Below are positions 9,072-18,364 of a DNA stretch of 64,000 nucleotides, piece after piece. Each line of letters begins with the position of its first letter. Within the stretch, counting starts at the first letter, position 1. Below the pieces are notes generated by a model. The model made no database searches. It worked only from the letters and a program-made list of their open reading frames with translations, and was not told the origin of the DNA. The position numbers and the translations under genes were made by a program. Origin of the DNA: Allohahella marinimesophila (lineage in GTDB: Bacteria > Pseudomonadota > Gammaproteobacteria > Pseudomonadales > Oleiphilaceae); contig NZ_BAABBO010000001.1 of the NCBI RefSeq assembly GCF_039538005.1, positions 434,001 to 498,000 of the forward strand, given 5' to 3'.

Positions 9072-10259
9072 ATGAGAGACCATCTTCCTCGGGCCACGCA
9101 GAGCCTGCCCCAGCCCAGCCCGCTTCGCCGCCTTCTCCGTGGTCTGGGCCTTACAGCCCTTATGCTGGCCGTGCCGACTTCGAATACAGCCTTCGCTGCA
9201 GAGCGTTTCAGCTATGAAATAAAGTCCGGCGATACACTTGCCAAGGCGCTTAATGCAGCTGGTATGAGCGGGCAGCAGGCATACAAGGTCAACCAGGCGC
9301 TTGCACAGCATCTGGATCTCAAGTCGATCAAGCCTGGTCAGATCGTCCAGGTCGAAAAAAATATCGACGGTGTGGGTGGTAAATCAGCCTCTAGCACTTC
9401 CGCATCCTATCGTGTACTGCTCGACCTCGGTTTCGCTGGTATGGCGGAAGCGACGCTCGTCAATGATTCTACGGTATCCCAGTATGCCCAGCTGGTGCCG
9501 CAGATACGCACTGTATCCGTGGAGTTTACCGTTTCGGGTAGCGTCATTGACTCGGCCGTCGAGGCCGGGGTCTCGCCTGAAGTCATCCTCGAGCTGTCTG
9601 AAACGCTCGAGTCTCAGGTAGACTTCAAGCGTGATTTTGCCGGCGGCGAGGACATCAGCCTTCGCTACGAAGAGGCCATCTATACCTACGGTGGACAGCG
9701 CAAGCGCATACCGAGAGCGATCAATGCAGCCAGTGTGCAGACCAGCAAGGGTCTGTTTGAAGTCAATCGCATTGGCGAAGGCGACGAGCAGAAACTGGTC
9801 ATCAGCAAGAACGGAAAAATAGTGCTGTCGCTCTTCTTGCCGGTTCATGACGCGCGTCTTTCATCGGCCTTTGGTCGTCGAAAGCATCCAGTACTGGCCG
9901 GCTGGATGATGCACAAGGGTGTCGATTTTGCCGCCAACCGCGGTGATGACGTGTTCGCAGTAGCGGCGGGCAGGGTGACCCTCGCCGGACGTGAGGGCGG
10001 CTTCGGTCGTGTAGTTCGGCTGTCTCATGCGAACGGTATGGAGACAATCTACGCGCATCTGTCCGAAATCAATGGCCGTCTGAAGCCAGGATCACGCGTG
10101 CAACAGGGCGAAAAAATAGGTGAAGTCGGACGCAGTGGTCTGGCAACCAGCAACAATCTTCACTTCGAAATTCGAAAGGGGAAAGAATCTCTCAATCCTC
10201 TGAAAGCCTCTACAATGGAAAAACTGGATAATGCGCCGGCGCTTGCGGTTCAGGACTGA
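9072..10259 (+). CDS. Secreted M23 (LytM) family peptidase with an altered active site
   Basis: A 395-residue exported protein. A basic leader and hydrophobic stretch end near residue 42 (NTAFAAE). A LysM/OapA-like segment (SYEIKSGDTLAKALNAAG) and a middle domain follow, then a LytM domain at about 260-375. The zinc ligands of the HxxxD motif (MHKGVDFA) and the histidine in IYAHLSE are present. In the final HxH motif the first histidine is replaced by asparagine (SNNLHFEIR). Endopeptidase activity may therefore be lost, and the protein may act as an amidase activator like NlpD or EnvC. Its place next to the amiB-type amidase suits that role. The start is not fixed by a clear ribosome binding site. 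Confidence 0.82.
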   Translation: MRDHLPRATQSLPQPSPLRRLLRGLGLTALMLAVPTSNTAFAAERFSYEIKSGDTLAKALNAAGMSGQQAYKVNQALAQHLDLKSIKPGQIVQVEKNIDGVGGKSASSTSASYRVLLDLGFAGMAEATLVNDSTVSQYAQLVPQIRTVSVEFTVSGSVIDSAVEAGVSPEVILELSETLESQVDFKRDFAGGEDISLRYEEAIYTYGGQRKRIPRAINAASVQTSKGLFEVNRIGEGDEQKLVISKNGKIVLSLFLPVHDARLSSAFGRRKHPVLAGWMMHKGVDFAANRGDDVFAVAAGRVTLAGREGGFGRVVRLSHANGMETIYAHLSEINGRLKPGSRVQQGEKIGEVGRSGLATSNNLHFEIRKGKESLNPLKASTMEKLDNAPALAVQD

Positions 10260-10362
10260 AACTCAAGTGTTTGCGGTGATATCTCCTGCTGAAGCCTGCG
10301 TATAGCTACACAGGTCTTTTAATTGGCTCTTCAAGGCCAAAACATCACAACAGGAGAATCCA

Positions 10363-10857
10363 ATGGCTAAACAGGCTACTAAAGAAACAGAAATCAAGAG
10401 TGCGGTAAATCGCGATGAAAGAAAGGCACTCAGCAAGCGTCTCGGCGAAGTGCTCGCGACCTCATACGTGCTCTATCACAAGATCCACGCATACCACTGG
10501 AATGTCGTAGGTCCACTGTTCTATGCCGTCCACAAGTTGACGGATGAGCAATATCAAGACATTGCCGCAGCCATCGATGAGATCGCCGAGCGAGTCAGAG
10601 CCCTTGGCTTTCCCACGCCTGTCGGTTTGACCAGTTACATGGAAAGCAGTGTAGTAAAAGACGTGTCAAGCCTGCCGAGTGCTGAAGAAATGATCAAGGA
10701 ACTTGCGGCGGATCACCACAAGCTTTCAGAGCAGATGCGTAAGGCTGTTGAAGAGGCTGACAAGCATGACGACGTGTTCACAGCTGACTTGCTGACATCC
10801 AGAATAGGCGCGCACGAAGAAGCTGCCTGGATGCTGACCAGCCTTTTGGGCAAGTAG
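10363..10857 (+). CDS. dps: Dps family DNA-binding ferritin-like protein
   Basis: A 164-residue starvation/oxidative-stress protein of the Dps family. It forms a 12-mer that oxidises and stores iron with hydrogen peroxide and can coat DNA. The ferroxidase pattern is visible: YHKIHAYHWNVVGPLF, then HKLTDEQYQDIAAAIDEIAERV. The lysine-rich N-terminus (about 1-25) is of the kind used by some Dps proteins to bind DNA. A good Shine-Dalgarno (ACAGGAGA) precedes the ATG. The gene is monocistronic, with a hairpin downstream. Stress control (OxyR, RpoS) is expected from the family, but I could not identify a site. Confidence 0.93.
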   Translation: MAKQATKETEIKSAVNRDERKALSKRLGEVLATSYVLYHKIHAYHWNVVGPLFYAVHKLTDEQYQDIAAAIDEIAERVRALGFPTPVGLTSYMESSVVKDVSSLPSAEEMIKELAADHHKLSEQMRKAVEEADKHDDVFTADLLTSRIGAHEEAAWMLTSLLGK

Positions 10858-10873
10858 GAAAACGTTCGGGTGT

Positions 10874-10909
10874 GCGGCCTGCTGATGTCATGCAGGCCGC
10901 TTTCAATTT
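10874..10909. terminator. Terminator hairpin between dps and the convergent lipoprotein gene
   Basis: A perfect nine-base stem, GCGGCCTGC and GCAGGCCGC, with a nine-base loop. It is followed on the plus strand by TTTCAATTT. It lies between the two convergent genes and may serve both. Confidence 0.65.
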
Positions 10910-10922
10910 CGGTGGGCCTGGC

Positions 10923-11843
10923 CTAGAAGGGCCAGTACCATTTCTTGTCATCTTTCTCGGAAGCCGCCTGGGCTCGTTCGTATTCGGCAACTTCCTTATC
11001 AAGTTCGCGCAAGGCCTTGTCGGCCTTGACCCGCTTCGTTGGTGTCCCAGAACCAAAAGGCTTGTACCACGGCGCAGAACGCCAGTGTCCGTCGGCTTTC
11101 AATTCCGCAAGTTGTTCTTCGCGTTGAGCCAGTAGTTGCTGACGCTCCTTCTCGAAAGAGTCCTGAATGTTGAGCTGAACGATGGATCTTGGTGCATCGA
11201 TCTTGCCCAATGGCGGCTTGTTGGTAATCATGCGGGTCTGGACAATTTCCTCGAAAGCCACATCATGACTGACCAATTGAAGATCACCTTCGCCCAGCAG
11301 GCTATCAGGTGGAAGGTCCGGATTCGCTTCCGAAGGCTTGTCGATTTCTGAATATCTGAAGTAATAGACTTTTCCGGCTTCGACTTCGAATTCGGCATCG
11401 ACTGGCTTGCTCAGAGCGAATTCGCCTATACCCTCAAAGCCCAGCAGCAAGCCTATCGGTCGCCGAACCGTAACTCGACGTGTTCCCGGCGCCATTTCCA
11501 GCCAGGTAAAGCCGCTGCCACGAATACTGAAGTAGCGTCGATCATCGATGAATATGGACGGTGCGTCGATTTCCTCGAGTGACCAGCGGCTGGCTGGCCG
11601 ATAGAAATAGACCATGGCATTGTTGCGACTGTCCCACTCGGTATCCGGAATGTGAACGAACTGGGGCCCGTCGACGGCCACGAGGAAAGTACCGGCATGC
11701 TTCTCGAAAGCCAGATATATAGTAGGACAACCGCTTAGCAGTGAGCCGACCAGAACAAGCGTCAGAAGGCGCAGGACAGCAGCAAGGCAGTGAGAAGATT
11801 TCCTTGTTGTAGACCCGGCGCGGGTGATATCAGCTGTAACCAT
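10923..11843 (-). CDS. DUF2846-like lipoprotein of unknown function
   Basis: A 306-residue predicted lipoprotein. A hydrophobic signal segment ends in the lipobox LLSGC near residue 39. The region about 70-170 contains AMVYFYRPAS, an IFIDD turn and APGTRRVTVRRP, the beta-rich pattern seen in DUF2846 proteins. The C-terminal 90 residues are charged and probably coiled (LAQREEQLAEL), ending in WYWPF. I choose the ATG at 11843; earlier in-frame ATGs at 11864 and 11972 would give an unusually long leader. No Shine-Dalgarno decides between them. It is convergent with dps and divergent from mutL. The family assignment is from pattern only. Confidence 0.65.
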   Translation of the reverse strand: MVTADITRAGSTTRKSSHCLAAVLRLLTLVLVGSLLSGCPTIYLAFEKHAGTFLVAVDGPQFVHIPDTEWDSRNNAMVYFYRPASRWSLEEIDAPSIFIDDRRYFSIRGSGFTWLEMAPGTRRVTVRRPIGLLLGFEGIGEFALSKPVDAEFEVEAGKVYYFRYSEIDKPSEANPDLPPDSLLGEGDLQLVSHDVAFEEIVQTRMITNKPPLGKIDAPRSIVQLNIQDSFEKERQQLLAQREEQLAELKADGHWRSAPWYKPFGSGTPTKRVKADKALRELDKEVAEYERAQAASEKDDKKWYWPF

Positions 11844-12049
11844 CAAATGATCAGTTGTCCGCATAGACTGAGTGAATCTGATAACCTGCACGCGACTGTT
11901 ATAAACAGTGTCGAGGCAGGTCAGGCTCGCCATCTTACGATGATCCATGCAAAAAAACTTGCACTGGGGCAAAGTTTTGCAGATCGTTGGTGAAAATCCC
12001 TGAAAAGTTCCGTCGTACGCACCAATCCCTCATGTTGTAAGCTTTTGCC

Positions 12050-13921
12050 ATGTCTTCGATCAAACAGCTCAGTATTGTTCTTGCCAACCAGATTGCCGCT
12101 GGCGAGGTCGTCGAGCGGCCAGCTTCTGTCGTCAAGGAACTGGTTGAAAACGCGCTGGATGCCGGTGCCCGCCAGGTCACTGTTGATATAGAAGACGGGG
12201 GTATCAGACTCATTCAGGTGAGTGACGATGGCATCGGGATGTCCAGCGACGATCTACCAATGGCACTATTGCCTCATGCCACGAGCAAGATTGCCGAGCT
12301 TTCAGATCTGGAAGCCGTGGCGACGCTTGGTTTCCGTGGCGAGGCGCTCGCCAGTATCAGCTCGGTAGCAAGAACCACGCTCACCTCAAAAACCGATGAA
12401 GGTGAAATGGCGTGGTGCCTGGCTTCCGGCAGTGCTGAACCAAGGCCGGCGTCACGTGCCAGGGGAACGACGGTGGAGGTAAGGGACCTGTTCTACAACA
12501 CCCCTGCGCGCCGAAAATTCCTTCGAACCGAAAAAACCGAGTTTGGACATATCGATGAGGCCCTTCGGCAACAGGCCTTGTCACGGCCACTGATTGCTTT
12601 CGAGCTCAAGCATAATGGCAAGACACAGTTCTCCGTTCGCGCTGCAGACTGTGAAGAGTCCCGCAGGCGCCGGCTCAGTCAACTGTGTAACGAAGACTTC
12701 GTTGATAGCGCGCTTGTGATTGATGAATATGGTTCCGGACTATCGCTGCGGGGATGGGTTGCAAAACCGACCTTTTCCCGGAGTCGTGCCGATCTTCAGT
12801 ATTTCTTCGTCAACGGTCGAGTGGTCAGGGACAGGCTGGTCAGCCATGCCATTCGTCAGGCCTATCGTGACGTACTGTTTCATGGTCGGCATCCGGCGTA
12901 TGTCCTGTATCTGGAGCTTGACCCTTCGGCGGTCGACGTCAACGTTCATCCGACCAAGCATGAAGTGCGCTTCCGGGAAACCAGGATGATTCACGACTTC
13001 CTCTTCCGCAGCCTTCATCGCGCGCTCGCGGAAACCCGGGCTGGGCTGGCTGCTGACAGGGACGAAATGCCCGAACAGAGTGCCGAGCCGGCGGTGGCTG
13101 CTGCAGATGACCGCCAGGCCCAGGCTTCGGTCAGGTCTGAAATGTTCAGACCAAGCCAGCATCTGTTTGGCCAGGAGTCGTCCTCCACCTACGGCGCTTC
13201 TGCATCGAACGCTGGTCGATCGACTGCTGAGCCAGTGGCTTCCGGGCGCCCGGCTGACTGGCTCGATCTTTACCAGAACTTGCGCACACCTGATCAGGGC
13301 AGTGCTGTGGCCGAGCAAGTCTCAGCCGGTGACAATCTTCCGCTCGGGATGGCGCTGGCGCAGGTGCATGGTGTGTTCATACTGGCTCAGAATACACGGG
13401 GCCTGGTGATCGTCGATATGCACGCTGCGCATGAGCGCATTATTTACGAGGGGCTCAAGCAGAAAGCGGATGCTCAGGCAGAGCAGCCGAGGCAGGCGCT
13501 GTTGGTGCCATTTTCATTACGTCTGTCGAGTCTTGAAGTAGCGGCCCTGGACGAGTTTCGTACTGAGCTCGAAGCGTTTGGACTCGTTTACACCCTGGCG
13601 TCTGCCGACAGCATCGTGCTGCGCGAGGTGCCCGCCATTCTTCGCCGCGGCAACCATGAAAAGCTGCTCAGGGGCTTGGCTGACGATCTCGTGCAGTATC
13701 AGCAGAGCAGCCGCATCGAGAGTCTGCGTGATCGTCTCTTGTCGACGATGGCCTGTCACGGCTCAGTACGCGCCAACCGTCGACTCACGCTCGATGAAAT
13801 GAATGCCTTGCTGCGAAGCATGGAAGACACCGAGCGTAGCGGGCAGTGCAATCACGGCCGCCCCACCTGGGTTCAGTTAAGCATGAGCGCGCTGGACAAT
13901 CTGTTCTTACGCGGTCAATAA
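12050..13921 (+). CDS. mutL: DNA mismatch repair protein MutL
   Basis: A 623-residue mismatch-repair ATPase linking MutS to strand incision. The GHKL ATPase motifs are at the N-terminus: ENALDAGA, DDGIGM and LGFRGEALASI. FFVNGRVVRDR and VHPTKHEVRF follow by about residue 310. A variable linker runs to about 440. The C-terminal dimerisation domain carries DMHAAHERIIYE, which fits the DxHA(x2)E(x4)E metal-binding endonuclease motif, and the QCNHGRP motif. MutL here should nick DNA itself rather than rely on MutH. The usual downstream neighbour miaA is displaced by about 5 kb. Confidence 0.96.
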   Translation: MSSIKQLSIVLANQIAAGEVVERPASVVKELVENALDAGARQVTVDIEDGGIRLIQVSDDGIGMSSDDLPMALLPHATSKIAELSDLEAVATLGFRGEALASISSVARTTLTSKTDEGEMAWCLASGSAEPRPASRARGTTVEVRDLFYNTPARRKFLRTEKTEFGHIDEALRQQALSRPLIAFELKHNGKTQFSVRAADCEESRRRRLSQLCNEDFVDSALVIDEYGSGLSLRGWVAKPTFSRSRADLQYFFVNGRVVRDRLVSHAIRQAYRDVLFHGRHPAYVLYLELDPSAVDVNVHPTKHEVRFRETRMIHDFLFRSLHRALAETRAGLAADRDEMPEQSAEPAVAAADDRQAQASVRSEMFRPSQHLFGQESSSTYGASASNAGRSTAEPVASGRPADWLDLYQNLRTPDQGSAVAEQVSAGDNLPLGMALAQVHGVFILAQNTRGLVIVDMHAAHERIIYEGLKQKADAQAEQPRQALLVPFSLRLSSLEVAALDEFRTELEAFGLVYTLASADSIVLREVPAILRRGNHEKLLRGLADDLVQYQQSSRIESLRDRLLSTMACHGSVRANRRLTLDEMNALLRSMEDTERSGQCNHGRPTWVQLSMSALDNLFLRGQ

Positions 13922-13940
13922 GCGTCTTGCGAAGCGCCTA

Positions 13941-13963
13941 GGCCATTACCATGATGTAATGCC
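13941..13963 (+). terminator. Weak hairpin after mutL
   Basis: GGC(C)ATTAC and GTAATGCC form an eight-base stem with one bulged C, 20 bases after the mutL stop. No T-run follows, so a terminator role is tentative. Confidence 0.3.
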
Positions 13964-14027
13964 AAATAGCTGCCCACGAAATCTGTGCCATTATTGCTCT
14001 GTTTAATAAACCCACTCAGGAGAGGTT

Positions 14028-15155
14028 ATGGCAAAGCAGTGGGTCATCGCCCTCTTCATCACGCTCCTTGCGGGTGCGGCAGTATTTGTTTTTCAAACGT
14101 TTTACAAAGCCGAGGAGGCCGCGGTCACGCGGGAGAAACAGGCGCGGGTCGTCAACGTAGTGACGCCGGTGTCCGCCTCGGTCAGTGATCGGGTCACGGC
14201 CGTGGGAACGCTCAGATCGAGGCAGCAGATCGAACTGACCAGCGAAGTCAGCGGTCGCATAGTCGAACTCAATTTCGAACCCGGGCAGCTGGTCGAAAAG
14301 GGCCAGTTGCTCGTGCGTCTGAGCGATCGGCAGGCCAGTGCAGATCTGCAGGTGGCCGAGGCCAATCTGCGTGATGCCAGACGTCAGTACGAGAGAGCAC
14401 GAAGCCTGCGCAGCAATAACAGCATTTCGCAGGCTCAGCTCGATCTTCTTCGAACTCAGCTTGAGGTGGCAGAGGCTCAGCAGGTGGCAGCTTCGACCCG
14501 CCTGGCCGACCATCGCATCGAAGCGCCTTTCGCAGGTACTGTAGGGCTTCGAGACCTCAGCGTGGGTGCTTATCTCAATGTCGGGGACACGGTGGCCACC
14601 CTTGATGCCACCGGCCCTATGGAGCTGAACTTCTCGGTGCCCGAGCGCTATCTTGGCGCGGTTGATCAGGGACAGGCCTTGTCGGCTACTACGGCGGCTT
14701 TCCCCGATGACACCTTCAGAGGCAAGCTTGCGGAACTTGGTTCGCGCCTCGATGAACTGAGCCGTACCTTACCCGTCAAGGCGCTTATCGAAAACCCGAA
14801 CGGTCGTCTCAAGCCAGGTTTGTTCATGTCGGTCGATCTCATCCTGCGCAGGCGTGACAGCCTTGTCATTCCTGAACAGGCGGTGTTGGTGCAAGGCAGT
14901 CATGCTTATGTTTTCGTTGTCAATGAAGACACGGCCTCGCGGAAGAAAGTCGTGCTGGGATCGCGAGAGCCCGGGCAAGTTGAAGTGAGTAGTGGTCTTT
15001 CAGCCAGCGATCAGGTGGTCGTCACCGGTCAGGACCGACTCAGCAGCGGAGACCTCGTGAGTATTCAGATCGATGAAGAGGCGCTCGTCGTCGACAAGAA
15101 TGCCGTTCCGGCAGGTGGACAGGGCGCCGAAGCCGCTTCGGGTAGCGCGCTGTGA
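14028..15155 (+). CDS. RND efflux periplasmic adaptor subunit (HlyD/AcrA type)
   Basis: A 375-residue membrane fusion protein with one N-terminal hydrophobic anchor (about 5-25). A lipoyl half-motif follows, then a coiled-coil hairpin (about 100-155, QVAEANLRDARRQYERARSL), the second lipoyl half (RIEAPFAGTVGLRDLSVGAY) and beta-barrel/membrane-proximal domains. It bridges the inner-membrane pump and an outer-membrane channel. A strong Shine-Dalgarno (CAGGAGAGGTT) precedes the ATG. The stop overlaps the GTG of the pump gene by four bases, giving tight coupling. No outer-membrane factor is encoded beside it, so a TolC-like protein from elsewhere must be used. Confidence 0.93.
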   Translation: MAKQWVIALFITLLAGAAVFVFQTFYKAEEAAVTREKQARVVNVVTPVSASVSDRVTAVGTLRSRQQIELTSEVSGRIVELNFEPGQLVEKGQLLVRLSDRQASADLQVAEANLRDARRQYERARSLRSNNSISQAQLDLLRTQLEVAEAQQVAASTRLADHRIEAPFAGTVGLRDLSVGAYLNVGDTVATLDATGPMELNFSVPERYLGAVDQGQALSATTAAFPDDTFRGKLAELGSRLDELSRTLPVKALIENPNGRLKPGLFMSVDLILRRRDSLVIPEQAVLVQGSHAYVFVVNEDTASRKKVVLGSREPGQVEVSSGLSASDQVVVTGQDRLSSGDLVSIQIDEEALVVDKNAVPAGGQGAEAASGSAL

Positions 15156-18100
15156 TTCTCTCGGATGTCTCGATCAAGCGGCCGGTTTTCGCCACGGTCA
15201 TCAGTCTGCTCATCGTCGTGTTCGGAATCGCTGCCTTGCGTGGGTTGCCCGTGCGCGAATATCCAGATATCGATGCCCCGGTTGTCTCGGTGGCTACCGA
15301 CTATATCGGTGCGGCTGCTGAAGTCGTCGATACCCAGATCACTCAGGTTATCGAAGGGGCGATCAGCGGTATTGAGGGTATCAGGTCGGTGGAGTCGAGC
15401 ACCGAGCAAGGCGAATCCCGAACCAATATCGAGTTCAAAACCTCCCGAGACATCGATATTGCTGCGAACGATGTCAGAGACGCCGTATCCCGCGTACTGG
15501 CTGAGTTACCTGAAGCCGCGGATCCGCCAGTAGTCAGCAAATCCGACTCGGATGCCAGGCCCATGATGTGGGTCACGCTGCAGAGTGAGGTCTGGGATAG
15601 CGCCGAGTTGAGCGACTACGCCGAGCGCGTGCTGGTCGACCGGTTGTCCGTACTCGATGGCGTAGCGAGCGTGGATATCGGTGGTCAGCGTCGCTATGCC
15701 ATCAGAATCTGGCTCGACCGTGAACGCCTGGCATCCAGAAATATTACGGTTGCGGAAGTCGAACAGGCGCTTCGCTCCAATAACGTCGAGCTGCCTGCCG
15801 GGTCTATCGAATCGACAGCTCGCGACTTCACTGTTCGTGCTGAAGGGCGATTGTCGACGGTGGAGGAGTTCCGCGAACTGGTGATTCGCAGAAATGGCAA
15901 CCAGTTGCTTCGTCTCGGCGAGGTCGCCGATGTCAAGATGGGCGTGGAGTCCGATACCAGTAGGCTGCGCGCGAACGCACGAAATGCAATTGGCCTGGGC
16001 ATCATCAGGCAGTCCAAATCCAATACTGTCGCCGTATCGGATCTGGTGAGCGCGGAGCTCGAAAAAATTCGTCTGACGCTGCCGCCGGAAGTGACGATCG
16101 CTGAAAATTATGACGAGTCTGTCTTTATCCGGGCGTCTATCAAGGAAGTGCTGGTGACGCTCGGTATCTCGGTGGCCCTCGTCATCCTGGTCATCTTCAT
16201 ATTTCTGCGTTCCTGGCGCGCCACGCTCATTCCCGCCGTGACCATTCCAGTCAGTATCATTGGCGCCTTCATAGGGCTTGGGAGCCTTGGCTTCTCAATC
16301 AATGTGCTTACCTTGCTGGCGATTATCCTTGCCATCGGTCTGGTGGTCGATGATGCCATCGTCATGCTTGAAAATATTCAGCGTCGAATCGACGAAGGAG
16401 AGCCGCCCCTGCTGGCTGCCTACAATGGTGCACGTGAAGTAGCGTTTGCCGTAGTGGCGACCACGCTGACCCTTGTGGCAGTTTTTGTCCCAATCTCGTT
16501 CATGGGCGGTAATGTCGGACGGCTGTTCAGCGAATTCGGCTTCACCCTGGCGGCTGCCGTCATTGTTTCGAGTCTGGTTGCGCTCACCCTGGCACCCATG
16601 TTGTGCTCCAAGTGGCTGCGTCACAGTCCGGTCAGCGCCGACGGCCATCGCGTATGGGCTTTCAGCGAGCGGGTCTTCGGTGGGATGAATCGCGGCTATG
16701 AGCGAGCGCTCAAGTTCGCGCTGCGCCAGCCTGGTCTGACATTAGGTCTCGGCATGGTTGGTCTGTTGCTGAGTGTGGTGATATTTCCGCTCATTCCTCA
16801 GGAACTGGCGCCGACAGAAGATCGCGGCATCATCATCATGCCTACCAGTGCGCCGCGTGGCGCCACCGTCGAATATACCGATCATCATGTTCGTAAGGTG
16901 GAAGAATTACTGGTGCCTTATCAGGAAGCAGGGCTCACGGAAAGCCTGCTCACCATTGTCGGTTTTCGCGAAGAGGCCGACAGGGGCTTCATCATCATGC
17001 GTCTGAAGCCCTGGGAAGAACGCGATGTCAAACAACAGGAGATAGCCAGGGAGCTTTTCGGTAAGTTAGCGACGATTCCGGGGGTGAGGGCTGTTGCCGT
17101 CAATCCCCCCGGATTGGGTCAGCGTGGATTCAATCAGCCGCTTGAAATCGTACTCGGTGGACCTGACTACGACACGGTGCAGCGCTGGAGCGAGGAATTG
17201 CTCGAGCTTGCGAAGGACAATCCCGGCCTGCAGAACCTGGAAAGCGATTTTGAGCTCACCAGACCGGAGCTCAGGGTGAATATTGATCGTGAGCGGGCGG
17301 CGGATCTCGACGTCACCATCCAGGATGTTGGCCTGACCCTGCAGACGATGCTGGCCTCGAGACGGGTCACGACCTACCTGTCGGGCGGTCGCGAGTACGA
17401 TGTGATCATGCAGGCAGCCGATGCCGACAGGGCTTCGCCCGGGGATCTTGGTGAAATATTCCTGCGTCCCCGTGAAGGGGGGCAGCTCATTCCCTTGCAG
17501 GCCCTTGTGGATATCACTGAAGTAGGGGCCAACCCCGATTTGCGCAGAGTGGATCGACTGCCTGCTGTGGTGATTAGCGGTTCGCTGGCGCCGGGCTATG
17601 ATCTAGGGTCTGCGCTGAATTATTTTCAACAGCTCGCGATCGATGAACTGCCGCCTGAGGCGAGAATTTCCTTCAAGGGCCTGAGCCGGGAATTCGCTGA
17701 TTCGTCCGCGTCGATCTATCTCACTTTCGGACTTGCCTTCCTCATCGTTTTTCTAGTGCTGGCGGCCCAGTTCGAAAGCTGGGTCCACCCCATGATCATC
17801 ATGCTGTCCGTTCCCCTCGCTGTTACCGGAGCCCTCATTGCCTTGCTGTTATCAGGCATCACCATGAATCTCTACAGTCAGATAGGCATCATCATGCTGC
17901 TGGGACTCATGGCGAAGAACGGTATACTCATCGTCGAATTTGCCAATCAGCTGCGCGATCGTGGCCGCACCATCCCCGAGGCGATTCTCGAAGGAAGCAT
18001 TCTGCGCTTCAGGCCGATTCTGATGACGACCATCTCCACGATCATTGGCGCAGTCCCCCTGGTACTGGCCACCGGGGCCGGTGCTGAAAGTCGTGCTGCC

Positions 18101-18280
18101 ATAGGCATGGTCATACTGGGTGGCCTGCTTTTCGCGACAACATTGACGCTCTTCATCATACCAGTGCTCTACAGTCTGCTAGCGCGTTTCACTACCTCGA
18201 CCAATGCCGTCGAGGCGGCGCTCAAGCTCGAAGCGAAGAAGCATGGTCAGGCGGGGTTGGTGGCCACCGAGGAAGTTTAA
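15152..18280 (+). CDS. RND efflux pump, inner-membrane transporter (AcrB/MexB-like)
   Basis: A 1042-residue proton-driven multidrug-type pump with the full RND layout: helix 1, a large periplasmic loop (about 35-330), helices 2-6, a second loop (about 560-860) and helices 8-12. The proton-relay residues are visible: the paired aspartates in GLVVDDAIVMLENIQRR (helix 4) and the lysine in LMAKNGILIVEFANQ (helix 10). Translation starts at a GTG overlapping the adaptor stop. The substrate cannot be read from the sequence. The stop codon lies inside a 12-base palindrome and is followed 13 bases later by a Fur box. Confidence 0.94.
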   Translation: MILSDVSIKRPVFATVISLLIVVFGIAALRGLPVREYPDIDAPVVSVATDYIGAAAEVVDTQITQVIEGAISGIEGIRSVESSTEQGESRTNIEFKTSRDIDIAANDVRDAVSRVLAELPEAADPPVVSKSDSDARPMMWVTLQSEVWDSAELSDYAERVLVDRLSVLDGVASVDIGGQRRYAIRIWLDRERLASRNITVAEVEQALRSNNVELPAGSIESTARDFTVRAEGRLSTVEEFRELVIRRNGNQLLRLGEVADVKMGVESDTSRLRANARNAIGLGIIRQSKSNTVAVSDLVSAELEKIRLTLPPEVTIAENYDESVFIRASIKEVLVTLGISVALVILVIFIFLRSWRATLIPAVTIPVSIIGAFIGLGSLGFSINVLTLLAIILAIGLVVDDAIVMLENIQRRIDEGEPPLLAAYNGAREVAFAVVATTLTLVAVFVPISFMGGNVGRLFSEFGFTLAAAVIVSSLVALTLAPMLCSKWLRHSPVSADGHRVWAFSERVFGGMNRGYERALKFALRQPGLTLGLGMVGLLLSVVIFPLIPQELAPTEDRGIIIMPTSAPRGATVEYTDHHVRKVEELLVPYQEAGLTESLLTIVGFREEADRGFIIMRLKPWEERDVKQQEIARELFGKLATIPGVRAVAVNPPGLGQRGFNQPLEIVLGGPDYDTVQRWSEELLELAKDNPGLQNLESDFELTRPELRVNIDRERAADLDVTIQDVGLTLQTMLASRRVTTYLSGGREYDVIMQAADADRASPGDLGEIFLRPREGGQLIPLQALVDITEVGANPDLRRVDRLPAVVISGSLAPGYDLGSALNYFQQLAIDELPPEARISFKGLSREFADSSASIYLTFGLAFLIVFLVLAAQFESWVHPMIIMLSVPLAVTGALIALLLSGITMNLYSQIGIIMLLGLMAKNGILIVEFANQLRDRGRTIPEAILEGSILRFRPILMTTISTIIGAVPLVLATGAGAESRAAIGMVILGGLLFATTLTLFIIPVLYSLLARFTTSTNAVEAALKLEAKKHGQAGLVATEEV

Positions 18281-18288
18281 TCGATTAA
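18277..18288. repeat. 12-base palindrome at the RND pump stop codon
   Basis: The perfect palindrome TTAATCGATTAA spans the TAA stop of the pump gene and lies six bases before the Fur box. It may be an additional operator half or chance. No T-run follows. Confidence 0.3.
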
Positions 18289-18291
18289 CTG

Positions 18292-18321
18292 TTGAAAATG
18301 ATAATCATTATCATCTAGTAT
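18292..18321 (+). promoter_or_regulatory. Fur-controlled promoter with a near-perfect Fur box
   Basis: The 19-mer at 18294-18312, GAAAATGATAATCATTATC, matches the classical Fur consensus GATAATGATAATCATTATC at 18 of 19 positions. It lies between a -35-like TTGAAA (18292-18297) and a -10-like TAGTAT (18316-18321) that are 18 bases apart. Iron-loaded Fur would therefore block RNA polymerase directly. The first gene downstream is the unknown 201-residue gene at 18365, followed seven bases later by miaA. Confidence 0.85.
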
Positions 18322-18364
18322 GACTGTTCGATCTTTGTTGACCATTCGAACATCAGGAGAGTCC

